DNA of 64,000 nucleotides from Streptomyces sp. SAJ15 (GTDB lineage Bacteria > Actinomycetota > Actinomycetes > Streptomycetales > Streptomycetaceae). Shown here piece by piece: positions 52,466 through 60,342 of the stretch. The first letter of the stretch is position 1; the number at the start of each line of letters is the position of its first letter. The position numbers were made by a program, and so were the translations under genes. Where the stretch lies: positions 310,001-374,000 of the forward strand of contig NZ_NISY01000005.1 in assembly GCF_007595705.1 (NCBI RefSeq). Direction: 5' to 3'. The notes under the pieces were generated by a model. It was given only the letters and a program-made list of their open reading frames with translations. It was not told where the DNA came from and made no database searches.

Positions 52466-52540
52466 TCACCGCCAGACGCGGTCCAGGAAGCCGGCGATGA
52501 GCGGGGCGATGTCGGCGAGGCGCTCCTCCAGCGCGAGCGG
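52466..52540 (-). pseudogene. Possible C-terminal gene remnant
   Basis: Reading the minus strand gives LALEERLADIAPLIAGFLDRVWR and a stop. This is a plausible alpha-helical C-terminus (similar in feel to alpha/beta-hydrolase ends), but upstream in that frame the sequence is Arg/Pro-rich and not protein-like. It may be the tail of a lost gene. Weak evidence. Confidence 0.25.
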
Positions 52541-52628
52541 CCTCCCGCCGCGGCAACCGGACCCGCGTCGCCCGCCACTACCGGCGCCGCACGTCCGGCT
52601 GAGCGACGGCGCCCCCGCGACGACCGGC

Positions 52629-54341
52629 TCAGCCCTCCCGCGGCGCGGCGCCCCCGGCCTCGCCCAGTCGGCGCGCCGCCGCGGCGGCCGCGCGGGCCGT
52701 CTGGAGGAGCTCGCTCTGGAGCACGGCGGGACGGTAGACGGTGAGCGCACCGGTGCGCTTGGCGATGAGCAGGGCGTCGGGGGCCGGGGCGACCTCTCCG
52801 TCGTGGGCGAGCCTGGCCGTGTCGCCCAGTCCGGTGAGCCGCAGCCGGTGGACCCTGGCCTTCATATAGATGTGCGAGTGCTCCAGCGCGCCGAACACGG
52901 CCGCCAGGATGACGCGCGTACGGGCCAGCCGTGGATTGCCGTCGATCAGCCGGACGTCGAGCAGGCCGTCGTCCAGCCGCTCGCGGTAGGCGGGGGCGAA
53001 GCCCTCGGGCGCGTAGCGGCCGTTGCCGACGAACAGCAGCCACACCCGGTGGGGGCGCCCGTTGATCTCCATCTCGGTCGGGGATCCGGTGCGCAGCACC
53101 CGGGCCAGCGCGACGGCGGTCGCGGGCCACTTGCCCAGCCGGCCCTGGAGCCGCTCGCGCAGGTGCACCAGCTCCGGGTAGAGGCCGATGCTGAAGGTGT
53201 TGACGAACGGGGTGATCCGAGCCGCCCCCTCGCCCGTCGTGGCCGGCCCCTCCCCCACAGCCGATCCGTCGCCCGACCCGGCGTCGGCGGCGGGGCCGAA
53301 GGGCGCGCCCGCGGCCGACCCCGCGTCAGGACCGGTGCCCCCGCCCCGTGCGGCGTTCGCCGCGTCGCCCTCGGCCGGCGCCGCGTACGCGAGGTCGACC
53401 GCGACCGCGTCCCCCTCCTCGACCGCGTAGGCGGTGTCGTCGAAGGCGGGGACGCCGACGTCGAGCGCGAAGTGGTTGAGGGTGCCGCCGGGGAAGACGG
53501 CCAGCGGCAGCCGGCGTTCCACGGCCAGGGCCGCGGCGGCGTTGACGCTGCCGTCGCCGCCGCAGATCCCGAGCGCGCCACCGCGCTCCGCGGCCCGGCG
53601 GGCGGCGCGATCCAGCAACGCGCCGAAGTCGTCGTCGGGGCCGCACTCCAGGATCTCCGCGGCGGGGAGCAGATCGCGCAGCTGCTCGGCGTACGACCGC
53701 ACCGGTCCGAAGCCGGCGCCGGGCCCCGCCCCCCGGTTGACGACGACGCACAGCCCGGCGCCGCCGGGCAGCGCGGGGGCGGAGACACGTGGGCGGGCCT
53801 GGGCCGGCGTCTCCGGGCGCGGCGGCCACCAGCGGCAGGTGAGGGCGGCCGCCGTGGCGCCCATGGCGACCCCGGCCAGCACATCGCTGGGGTAGTGCAC
53901 CCCGACGTACACCCGGGAGGCGGCCACCGCGGCGGCGACCGGGGCGACGAGCGCGCCGTACCGCAGCGATTCGAGGGCCACGCCGGTGGCGAAGGCCGCG
54001 GCGGAGGCCGAGTGCCCGGACGGGAACGAGCTCGTCCACGGCTGCCTGGCGAGCCGGCGCACCACCGGCACCGCGTCGATGACCGGGCGGCGCCGGTCCA
54101 CCGTCCACTTGACGATCGCGTTGCTGGCCAGTGAGGCGGCCGCCAGCGAACCGACGCCGCGCAGCGCGGCGCGCCGCGCGGTGCGCCCCCCGACGGCGGC
54201 GAGCACCGCGGCCGTGCCCATCCAGAGCCGGCCGTGGTCGGCCGCCCGACTGAGCCGGGGCAGCAGCGGATGCGCGCCGCGGAACCGTCCTGCGGCGACG
54301 CGCGCGAAGATGTGCCGGTCCAGGTCGCTCAAGGGCCCCAT
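52629..54341 (-). CDS. PAP2 phosphatase-diacylglycerol kinase fusion protein
   Basis: A 570-residue bifunctional lipid enzyme. The N-terminal PAP2 phosphatase has KWTVDRRRP (78-86), PSGHS (107-111) and SRVYVGVHYPSD (142-153), the three catalytic motifs, within a hydrophobic region. From about 195 a diacylglycerol/sphingosine kinase-type catalytic domain follows, with GGDGS (261-265) and GGTLNHFA (285 on). A low-complexity Gly/Ala/Asp insert of about 60 residues (roughly 320-375) interrupts the kinase fold. It could interconvert phosphatidic acid and diacylglycerol or act on prenyl phosphates in the membrane. The start at 54341 is 12 bases past the stop of the small upstream ORF, so an operon with it and the amidotransferase-like gene is likely. 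Confidence 0.9.
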   Translation of the reverse strand: MGPLSDLDRHIFARVAAGRFRGAHPLLPRLSRAADHGRLWMGTAAVLAAVGGRTARRAALRGVGSLAAASLASNAIVKWTVDRRRPVIDAVPVVRRLARQPWTSSFPSGHSASAAAFATGVALESLRYGALVAPVAAAVAASRVYVGVHYPSDVLAGVAMGATAAALTCRWWPPRPETPAQARPRVSAPALPGGAGLCVVVNRGAGPGAGFGPVRSYAEQLRDLLPAAEILECGPDDDFGALLDRAARRAAERGGALGICGGDGSVNAAAALAVERRLPLAVFPGGTLNHFALDVGVPAFDDTAYAVEEGDAVAVDLAYAAPAEGDAANAARGGGTGPDAGSAAGAPFGPAADAGSGDGSAVGEGPATTGEGAARITPFVNTFSIGLYPELVHLRERLQGRLGKWPATAVALARVLRTGSPTEMEINGRPHRVWLLFVGNGRYAPEGFAPAYRERLDDGLLDVRLIDGNPRLARTRVILAAVFGALEHSHIYMKARVHRLRLTGLGDTARLAHDGEVAPAPDALLIAKRTGALTVYRPAVLQSELLQTARAAAAAARRLGEAGGAAPREG

Positions 54342-54353
54342 GTCTTCGGAATC

Positions 54354-54578
54354 CTACGTGCCGACCGCCACCCGGGCCTCTCGTCGCGCCGCATACGGGT
54401 CGCCGCTTCCCGTGTCGTCCACCGTGCCGCCGGCCGGGGTGACGGCCCGTCGGGCGGCCGGGCCGCCGGGCGGGGCCAGCGGGCTCGCCCACTCCGCGTC
54501 CGGGACGGTGCAGGCGCGCACATAGCGCTCCACCGCTCCCACCAGCGCCGACCGCAGCCGGCGCGGCTCCCCCTTCAC
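54354..54578 (-). CDS. Small hypothetical protein coupled to the amidotransferase-like gene
   Basis: A 74-residue ORF whose GTG start (54578) overlaps the stop of the upstream gene (GTGA), a sign of translational coupling. The first half (RRLRSALVGAVERYVRACTV) is helical; the rest is Gly/Pro/Ala-rich. No family is recognised. The overlap and the 12-bp gap to the next gene support it being real. Confidence 0.5.
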   Translation of the reverse strand: MKGEPRRLRSALVGAVERYVRACTVPDAEWASPLAPPGGPAARRAVTPAGGTVDDTGSGDPYAARREARVAVGT

Positions 54579-55369
54579 TCCGTCACCGCCGCGGCGTGGT
54601 CGGCCGCCGCGGCGGCGAAGGCACGGATCAGGGGGTGGGGACGGGTGCCGTCGCCGGCGAGTTCGGGCTGGAAGAGAGTGGCCAGAAAGAAGGGGTGCTC
54701 GGGCAGTTCGACGATGCGGGCGTCACCGGCCTCGTCCGTGCCGGTGACGCGCAGCCCGTGCGCCCGCAGCGTGTCCAGGCGGGCCGGGTCGGCCCCGTAG
54801 GAGCAGTGGTAGCGCTCCAGGGTCCGCTGGGCGCCCAGGAGGCGTTCGGCGAGCGAGCCCGGCGCGATGTCCACCGGCCCCTCATGGCCGATCAGGGAGC
54901 AGGCCAGCGGGACGATCAGGGTGTCCTCGGCGGAGGGCTGGTTCTCGGCGTGGGCGACACCGGTCAGCCCGCAGACGTTCCGGGCGTACTCCAGCAGGGC
55001 GTGCTGGAACCCGCCGCAGGTGCCCAGGAAGGGGATGCTCCGTTCCCGGGCGGTGCGCACGGCGTTCAGCGCCCCCGACTCGCTGGCGTACGGGCTGCCG
55101 GGGACCAGCCAGACGGCGTCGAAGCCGTCCAGCGCGCCCGGCGCCTCGGCGTCGGGGGTGGGGATCCAGTAGGCGTCCACCACGAGCCGGTCGCGTTCGG
55201 CGAGGGCGGAGAGCAGCGCCGAGGCCCGGACGTGGGCGCGCACGCCGGGCGAGCGCTCGCCGACCAGGGCGAGCCGCGGCGCGGGGGCGCCGACGGCGGC
55301 GGAGGTGACGGAGGAAGGAGCGAAGGAGGGGGAGACGGGGGCGGAGGAGGTCGCGGACATGACGCCCAT
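54575..55369 (-). CDS. Class I glutamine amidotransferase-like protein
   Basis: A 264-residue protein from the ATG at 55369 (ATG at 55360 also possible). It resembles the glutaminase domain of CTP synthase: LALVGERSPGVRAHVRASALL, VPGSPYAS in place of PGGFG, the nucleophile elbow GTCGGFQHALLEYARNV, and ELPEHPFFLATLFQPE near the end, where the catalytic His/Glu would be. No synthetase partner domain is attached, so ammonia use or a pure regulatory role is open. It is divergent from a LysR gene with a LysR box between them, and heads a short operon with the 74-residue ORF and the PAP2-kinase fusion. Confidence 0.8.
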   Translation of the reverse strand: MGVMSATSSAPVSPSFAPSSVTSAAVGAPAPRLALVGERSPGVRAHVRASALLSALAERDRLVVDAYWIPTPDAEAPGALDGFDAVWLVPGSPYASESGALNAVRTARERSIPFLGTCGGFQHALLEYARNVCGLTGVAHAENQPSAEDTLIVPLACSLIGHEGPVDIAPGSLAERLLGAQRTLERYHCSYGADPARLDTLRAHGLRVTGTDEAGDARIVELPEHPFFLATLFQPELAGDGTRPHPLIRAFAAAAADHAAAVTE

Positions 55370-55418
55370 CGTGTGCCGAGCGCCAGGTTCACGTCCAACG
55401 ATGATTCCTGACCCTTCG

Positions 55419-55433
55419 ATCAGAGATACTGAT
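55419..55433. promoter_or_regulatory. LysR box in divergent promoter
   Basis: ATCAG-N5-CTGAT is a perfect 15-bp palindrome containing T-N11-A, the LysR-type recognition pattern. It lies between the amidotransferase-like gene and the LysR gene, 34 bases before the latter's start. Confidence 0.8.
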
Positions 55434-55466
55434 GGCCGGTGGAGGCCGCCCCGCCATACTTGCCGA

Positions 55467-56375
55467 GTGGATCTGCACCTCCTCCGTACCTTTCTCACCG
55501 TGGCCCGGCTCGGCTCGTTCTCCGCGGCCGCGCGCGACCTCGGCTACACCCAGTCCGCGGTCTCCCAGCACATCGCCGCCCTCGAAGCCGACCTCGGGGC
55601 GCCGGTGCTGGAGCGCCGCCCGGTGGTGCCCACCGCCGTGGGGGCGCGTCTGCTGGAGCACGCCGGTCCGCTGCTGCTGCGGGCGGAGGCGGCTCGCGCG
55701 GACATCGCGCGCATGACGACGCGTCCGACGGCGCGGGTCGTCATCGGCCGGACCCCGCTGGCCGCGGCCGAGGAGCTGGCCACCGCGCTGGCCGGGGCCC
55801 GCCGGACCGTTCCCGGGCTGCTCGTGCAGGTGCGCGTGCTGAGCGGCGCGGCGCTTCCGGCCGCGGTCGCCACCGGCGAGGTGGACCTCGCCCTGGTCGA
55901 CGGCGTCGCCGCGCCCAACGACCCGCTGCACCTGCCCGACACCAGCCCGCTCGCCGCGGCCGGTGTGGGCGAACGTCCCCTGGCCGTCGTCCTGCCCCGC
56001 GATCACCCGCTGGCCGGCCGCGCCCGGCTGCGGCTGACCGACCTCGCCGACGCGGTGTGGCTGGACGCGCCCGACCTCATGCCCACCCCGGACCAGCTGT
56101 GCGGCATCACCGGTGCCGACGGCTTCCGGGCGCGCGTGCGGTACGAGGGTGCCGACCCGCACGGTCTGCTCGCCCTGGTCGCGGCCGGGCACGGCCTCGC
56201 CCTGCTCCCCTCCGACGCGGCCGACCGCGTCCCGGGACTCGCCGCCGTCCCCCTCGCCTCGCCGCGCCTCGTGCACCGCACCGAAATCCTGCACAGCCGC
56301 GGCCTCGACGGCCCCGGCGGGCTCATCGCCGCTCGCCTCACGGGGACGGATCCGGACCGGGCCCCGACCGGATGA
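55467..56375 (+). CDS. LysR-family transcriptional regulator
   Basis: A 302-residue LTTR. The GTG at 55467 gives the canonical beginning VDLHLLRTFLTVARLGSFSAAA, and the HTH continues with LGYTQSAVSQHIAALEADLG. The C-terminal effector domain has the usual IGRTPLAAAEELA and DLALVDG patterns. The frame is open further upstream, but that part does not look like a protein. It probably regulates itself and the divergent amidotransferase-like operon through the LysR box. The effector is unknown. Confidence 0.92.
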   Translation: MDLHLLRTFLTVARLGSFSAAARDLGYTQSAVSQHIAALEADLGAPVLERRPVVPTAVGARLLEHAGPLLLRAEAARADIARMTTRPTARVVIGRTPLAAAEELATALAGARRTVPGLLVQVRVLSGAALPAAVATGEVDLALVDGVAAPNDPLHLPDTSPLAAAGVGERPLAVVLPRDHPLAGRARLRLTDLADAVWLDAPDLMPTPDQLCGITGADGFRARVRYEGADPHGLLALVAAGHGLALLPSDAADRVPGLAAVPLASPRLVHRTEILHSRGLDGPGGLIAARLTGTDPDRAPTG

Positions 56376-56665
56376 ACAACCCGCGGGCCCCGGCCGAGGC
56401 CACGCGCGGCGCTCCGCCGCGGCCCGGGCCGGGCCGGGCCGGGTCCCCGCTCGGCTCCAGCGCGGCCCGGGCCGGGTCGGGCCCTGTTCGGCCGCGCGCC
56501 CGAGGCCGGCCGCTCGTTCAGCTCCCGCTTCACCGAGCTGGTCGGGGAGTCTCCGAGCGCCCACCGGGCCCGGGACCACGCCGCGGGGCGGCCGTCCCGG
56601 CCTGCTACGCGAAGCTCTACACGCGACCGGTCAGGAACGGAGAAGCGGGATCCACGCCCCGCGCC
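56376..56665. other. Gene-free interval with simple gggcc repeats
   Basis: About 290 bp after the LysR gene. It is GC-rich, with short iterations of gggcc near 56424-56445 and 56465-56485. No gene or clear terminator was seen. Confidence 0.65.
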
Positions 56666-56671
56666 TAGCGT
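56666..56671 (+). promoter_or_regulatory. Likely -10 element of a leaderless gene
   Basis: TAGCGT ends seven bases before the ATG at 56679, the spacing typical of leaderless actinomycete transcripts. No Shine-Dalgarno sequence is present. Confidence 0.6.
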
Positions 56672-56678
56672 GAGTCCC

Positions 56679-57095
56679 ATGAACATCACTCTTTCCCAGT
56701 GCTTCGTCGCCGTCGACGACCACGACAAGGCGCTCGCCTTCTACCGCGATGTGTTGGGTCTGGAGGTCCGCAACGACGTCGGCTTCGAGGGGATGCGCTG
56801 GGTGACCGTCGGCGCCCCGTCCCAGCCGGACGTGAACATCGTGCTGGAACCGCCGGCCGCCGATCCGAACGCCTCCCCCGCCGACCGCCAGGCCATGACC
56901 GAACTCCTGGCCAAGGGCATGCTGCGCGGGGTGATCTTCGCGACCGACGACTGCGACGCCACCTTCGAACGCATCCGGGCCGCGGGAGGCGAGGTGCTCC
57001 AGGAGCCGATCGACCAGCCGTACGGGGTCCGCGACTGCGCCTTCCGCGACCCCGCCGGGAACATGCTGCGGTTCACCCAGGCCCGCCCGGTGTAG
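56679..57095 (+). CDS. VOC (glyoxalase/bleomycin resistance) family protein
   Basis: A 138-residue two-repeat VOC protein. It begins with CFVAVDDHDKALAFYRDVLGLEV and ends with PYGVRDCAFRDPAGNMLRFTQ, the standard beta-alpha-beta-beta-beta ends carrying the metal ligands of the fold. The ATG at 56679 is preferred over the GTG at 56670 because TAGCGT lies just upstream. The substrate cannot be told from sequence. Confidence 0.9.
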   Translation: MNITLSQCFVAVDDHDKALAFYRDVLGLEVRNDVGFEGMRWVTVGAPSQPDVNIVLEPPAADPNASPADRQAMTELLAKGMLRGVIFATDDCDATFERIRAAGGEVLQEPIDQPYGVRDCAFRDPAGNMLRFTQARPV

Positions 57096-57117
57096 CGTCG
57101 CCGGCCCCCGGTGCCGA

Positions 57118-57164
57118 CCGGTCGCCGTCCGCCACGAACCCCTCGGGCGTCCCGGCGACCGGTG
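57118..57164. terminator. Bidirectional hairpin between convergent genes
   Basis: accggtcgccg (57118-57128) pairs exactly with cggcgaccggt (57154-57164). It sits between the ends of the VOC gene and the convergent sigma-factor gene. Confidence 0.65.
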
Positions 57165-57198
57165 CCGGCCCACCGCGGCCGGCCGTGGCCCGCCGCGG

Positions 57199-58104
57199 TC
57201 AGCCGTCCAGGACCGCCAGGTCGAGCCGGTCGAGGCGCTCGGGGTCGGTGAGGATGTCGAGGGACGCGACCCTGCCGCCCGAGACGGTGAACGCCATGAC
57301 GGACATGGGCCGGCCTTCGGCGGTCGCCACGACGCCGACCGCGCCGTTGACGAGGACGAGCCGCGCCGACGAGGCGAAGCGGGCGAAGGTGATCGCCTGT
57401 CCGGCCACGGCGGCCGCGCCGTGCAGCATCACGCCGGGGCGTTGGGCCCCACCGTCGGAACGCGCCACCACGTCCGGGTCGAGGACCTCCACCAGCGCGT
57501 CGAAGTCGCCGCTCCGCGCGGCCCTGAGGAACGCCTCCACGACCTCGCGCTGGAGCGCGAGGTCGGCGTCCGGGACCGGGGCGGCGCCGCGGACCCGGCG
57601 GCGGGCCCGACTGGCGAGCTGGCGGGCGGCGGCGGGGTTGCGGCCGACGATGGCGGCGATCTCCTCGAAGGGCACACCGAACAGGTCGTGCAGCACGAAC
57701 GCGAGCCGCTCGGCGGGGGCCAGCGTCTCCAGGACCACCAGCAGGGCCAGCCCCACCGAGTCGGCCAGCAGCGCCTCCTGCTCGGGTCCGGCGCCGTCCA
57801 CGCTTCCGATCACCGGGTCGGGCAGGTGCACGCCCAGCGGCTCCTCACGCCGCGCGGTGCGCGAGCGCAGCATGTCCAGGCACACCCGGCCGACGACCGT
57901 GGTCAGCCAGCCACCCAGGTTCCGCACCGCGTCGGTGTCGGAGCGGCTGACCTTCAACCACGCCTCCTGCACGGCGTCCTCCGCCTCGCTGAGCGAACCC
58001 AGCATGCGGTAGGCCACCGCCCGCAGATGGTCGCGGTGCGCCTCGAAGCGCTCCGCCAGGAATGCGGTGTCGTCCCTGTACGCGCCGTCGTCCACCCGTG
58101 CCAT
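57199..58104 (-). CDS. sigJ: ECF sigma factor, ECF41 type with SnoaL-like domain
   Basis: A 301-residue extracytoplasmic-function sigma factor. Region 2 reads HRDHLRAVAYRMLGSLSEAEDAVQEAWLK and region 4 reads LHDLFGVPFEEIAAIVGRNPAAARQLASRARRRV. A C-terminal SnoaL-like domain of about 110 residues (LVEVLDPDVVARSDGG) is characteristic of ECF41, which uses this domain instead of an anti-sigma factor. The ATG at 58104 has AAGGGGA upstream; the frame remains open to 58395 because of a fused-looking carbonic anhydrase remnant. ECF41 genes are usually next to a DoxX, oxidoreductase or carboxymuconolactone decarboxylase gene; none is here. The symbol is by family only. Confidence 0.9.
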   Translation of the reverse strand: MARVDDGAYRDDTAFLAERFEAHRDHLRAVAYRMLGSLSEAEDAVQEAWLKVSRSDTDAVRNLGGWLTTVVGRVCLDMLRSRTARREEPLGVHLPDPVIGSVDGAGPEQEALLADSVGLALLVVLETLAPAERLAFVLHDLFGVPFEEIAAIVGRNPAAARQLASRARRRVRGAAPVPDADLALQREVVEAFLRAARSGDFDALVEVLDPDVVARSDGGAQRPGVMLHGAAAVAGQAITFARFASSARLVLVNGAVGVVATAEGRPMSVMAFTVSGGRVASLDILTDPERLDRLDLAVLDG

Positions 58105-58185
58105 CTGCCGTTTCCCCTTGCCGTCACTGGTCGTGCCTTCATCGGGATGACGGATCGGAGGGCGTCGATGTGACACCGGCGGCGA

Positions 58186-58326
58186 CCCGCCGGCGACGGC
58201 GGGCAGCGCGGTCAGGTCGTGCGCCTCGGCCAGGGCGGTCATGGCGCCGCACCCGGAGTGCCCGCAGACCACGATGCCGGTGACGCCGAGGACGGCGACG
58301 GCGTACTCGACGCTCGCCGCCACCCC
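58186..58326 (-). pseudogene. Beta-carbonic anhydrase remnant
   Basis: The minus strand reads ASVEYAVAVLGVTGIVVCGHSGCGAM and TALAEAHDL, the central part of a beta-carbonic anhydrase including the zinc ligands of CGHSGCG. The N-terminal Cys-Asp-Arg ligand region and the C-terminal half are missing. It is in frame with the sigma-factor gene downstream but lies before that gene's RBS, so it looks like a leftover of a decayed gene. Confidence 0.7.
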
Positions 58327-58372
58327 GCCGTCTCCCGCCGCCACCCCGTCGGCGCCCACGTACCCGGGGCCT

Positions 58373-58756
58373 TCACCCGGCTCCTGCGCGACCACCGCCC
58401 TCCGGGGCCAGGGACGCCCGGACCAGGGTGAGCACCTCCTCCCCGCTCAGGCCGAGGCTGTGGGAGAGGGTGACGAGTTCGCGGATCTGCTGGAGCAGTT
58501 GTGCGCGGCCGGCGGGCCGGGCCTCGGTGACGACGGCCCCGCGCCCCCGACGCAGATCGATCAGCCCCTCCTCGCGCAGCCGTTGGTAGCCGCGCAGCAC
58601 GGTGTGGACGTTGACATCGAGCGACTCGGCGAGCTGCCGGGCGGGCGGCAGCCGTTCGCCGCCGCGGACCTCGCCGTCGGCGATGGCCTGGCGCACACAG
58701 CCGGCGATCTGGTCGCCGAGCGGGAGCGGTGATCCGGGGTCGAGACGGAAGAGCAC
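58373..58756 (-). CDS. GntR-family repressor, YtrA type
   Basis: A 127-residue short GntR regulator: winged HTH (DQIAGCVRQAIADGEV, LPPARQLAESLDVNVHTVLRGYQRLREEGLI) plus a short dimerisation helix, the size of the YtrA subfamily. The GTG start at 58756 follows the stop of the DUF1648 gene by one base, so the two are cotranscribed. It probably binds the palindrome at 59765-59789 and represses its own operon. Confidence 0.9.
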   Translation of the reverse strand: MLFRLDPGSPLPLGDQIAGCVRQAIADGEVRGGERLPPARQLAESLDVNVHTVLRGYQRLREEGLIDLRRGRGAVVTEARPAGRAQLLQQIRELVTLSHSLGLSGEEVLTLVRASLAPEGGGRAGAG

Positions 58757-58757
58757 G

Positions 58758-59747
58758 TCAGGCCCCCGGGGCGGGACGCTCGCGGACGACCAGCGCGTTG
58801 AGGAGGGCGGCGGCGGTGCGGGCGTCGTCCACGGTGACGACGAACTCGCTGCCGTGGCTCAGCCGCGCCGAGAGCGCGCCGCCGGACCGCAGGATCACCC
58901 CACTCGCGCCGGAGTGCACCCGGTAGCCCCAGCCGGCGAAGTCCCGCAGCGCGTTCACCTCGCGCTCGGTCGCCTCCTCGATGCGGTCCAGGGGCACGGT
59001 CAGCCGGGGGCGCGGCAGCAACAGCGGGGTGACGGTGAGGCCACGGCGGTCCACGGTGACCCGCGCTCCGGTCAGCAGCGCCAGCGGAAGCCCGCCCGCC
59101 AGCAGGCCGATGCCCGACCCCCAGCCGACGGTGACGCCCGCGACCACCCCGGCCACGGCGAGGGCCAGTCCGACGTACGCGATCGGGCGGGAGCCCGCGG
59201 TGTGGGTCCAGCTGGCCCGCTCGCCGTCGGCCAACTCCAGCCGGGGCGCCGTCGGAGCCGGCGTCCGACGGGTGACGGGCGGCGGCGCTCCGGGCCCCGC
59301 CAGCAGCCAGCCCAGCCCGCCCAGCGCGGCGGACGCGGCGCACACCAGGGCCAACTGACGACCTGCCAGGGTGACGGTCCCCGCGTCGTCGGCCCCCGCG
59401 TTGGCCCACAGGGTGACACCGAAGGCGGCGCCCAGCAGCGCCGCGACCGCGCACCCGGCGGCGGTCAGCGCGCGCTGCGCGCCGGGCGCCTCGCGGCCGA
59501 GGTGGGCGAGGGTGCCGAAGAGCGCCCCGAGGCCCAGCAGGACGCCCAGCGCGACGCCGAGGAAGCCGCCGCGCGCGGTGAAGCCGTCCGCGGCGCCGCC
59601 GGCGCCGAAGTGGGTGGCGAGGGGATCGGGCAGCCGGTCCCACAGCCCGGCGCAGCCCAGCGACACGGCGGCCGCGGCGAGCCCGAACGCCAGCGTCACC
59701 ACGGCGGTCCGGCGATGGCCGGACGGACCCTCGTGCCTGCGGAACAT
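58758..59747 (-). CDS. DUF1648-domain membrane protein
   Basis: A 329-residue membrane protein. The N-terminal DUF1648 signature (LPDPLATHFGAGGAADGF) is followed by several hydrophobic segments (VALGVLLGLGALFGTLAHLG, AGCAVAALLGAAFGVTLW, ALVCAASAALGGLGWLLAG, IGLLAGGLPLALL) and a cytoplasmic C-terminal part. The ATG at 59747 has GGAGGGGG nearby; a GTG at 59780 lies inside the operator and is less likely. It is the first gene of a two-gene operon with the GntR repressor. The function of the family is unknown; some members help control cell-envelope responses. Confidence 0.85.
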   Translation of the reverse strand: MFRRHEGPSGHRRTAVVTLAFGLAAAAVSLGCAGLWDRLPDPLATHFGAGGAADGFTARGGFLGVALGVLLGLGALFGTLAHLGREAPGAQRALTAAGCAVAALLGAAFGVTLWANAGADDAGTVTLAGRQLALVCAASAALGGLGWLLAGPGAPPPVTRRTPAPTAPRLELADGERASWTHTAGSRPIAYVGLALAVAGVVAGVTVGWGSGIGLLAGGLPLALLTGARVTVDRRGLTVTPLLLPRPRLTVPLDRIEEATEREVNALRDFAGWGYRVHSGASGVILRSGGALSARLSHGSEFVVTVDDARTAAALLNALVVRERPAPGA

Positions 59748-59764
59748 GCGATCAGCCCCCTCCA

Positions 59765-59789
59765 GTTGTTCGTATAACACTAGAACAAC
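59765..59789 (-). promoter_or_regulatory. GntR operator overlapping the DUF1648-GntR promoter
   Basis: GTTGTTC (59765-59771) and GAACAAC (59783-59789) are exact complements around 11 bases. On the minus strand the centre reads TAGTGTTATAC, which can supply the -10 box. It lies 18 bases before the gene start, a place fit for repression by the GntR product. Confidence 0.75.
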
Positions 59790-59911
59790 CTAAACCCAGA
59801 AGGGGCGTTCGCACCACCGGCGGCCCTCGTGCGCGGCCCCCTTCACGGGGCGGCGCCGCCACCGGCGCCATCCGGCTGACAGCCGTCGCCCGAGGGGTGG
59901 ATGATGTCGGG

Positions 59912-60286
59912 ATGCTGCACGGCTGGAAGAAGACCGCGTTGGTCATCGCCTCCGCCCTCCTGGTGCTGGGGATGGCCGCGGTGTGGGTGTGGGTGGATCT
60001 CGACACCGCGAGCGGCGTGGCGAGCGTGGTCGGGGCCGTGGTGGGCGTCGCGGGGCTCGGCTGCGCGCTGCTCGGTCCCGGACAGTCCCCGCCTCCGCCC
60101 CCGCCGCCACCGGCTCCGACGACGCTGCGCGCGACCCGGACCGGCAGGGCCACGGCCCGTGCCGGCGGCACGGCGAACACCGGGGTCAGCGCGCCGGCCA
60201 CGACCTCCGCGGACGCCGCGGCAGAGGACACCGGGGACGCCGAGGGCGACGGCGGCGATGCCAACACCGGCGTCCGGCTCGGCTGA
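59912..60286 (+). CDS. Small two-TM protein with ANTGV-motif tail
   Basis: A 124-residue protein. Two membrane segments (about 8-29 and 35-54) are joined by a short loop. A polyproline run (about 60-67) leads to a polar tail with two copies of the motif TGxAxAxxGGxAN(T/S)GV: TGRATARAGGTANTGV (77-92) and TGDAEGDGGDANTGV (107-121). The ATG at 59912 is chosen; a GTG at 59897 is also open. A single related copy occurs in the N-terminus of the next gene product. The protein may be a membrane effector or anchor of the VMAP-type system, but I do not recognise a named family. Confidence 0.65.
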   Translation: MLHGWKKTALVIASALLVLGMAAVWVWVDLDTASGVASVVGAVVGVAGLGCALLGPGQSPPPPPPPPAPTTLRATRTGRATARAGGTANTGVSAPATTSADAAAEDTGDAEGDGGDANTGVRLG

Positions 60287-60342
60287 ACCCGTCGGACACG
60301 ACAGGCCACCGCGGGCGACAGAGAGCAGAGGTCGGAACGACA

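Noticed and set aside
57199..58395. A true carbonic anhydrase-sigma factor fusion
   Set aside because: The carbonic anhydrase part is incomplete and a good RBS sits directly before ATG 58104, the usual ECF41 start.
59747..59780. GTG at 59780 as start of the DUF1648 gene
   Set aside because: It lies inside the palindromic operator and -10 region, whereas ATG 59747 has a proper GGAGGGG site.
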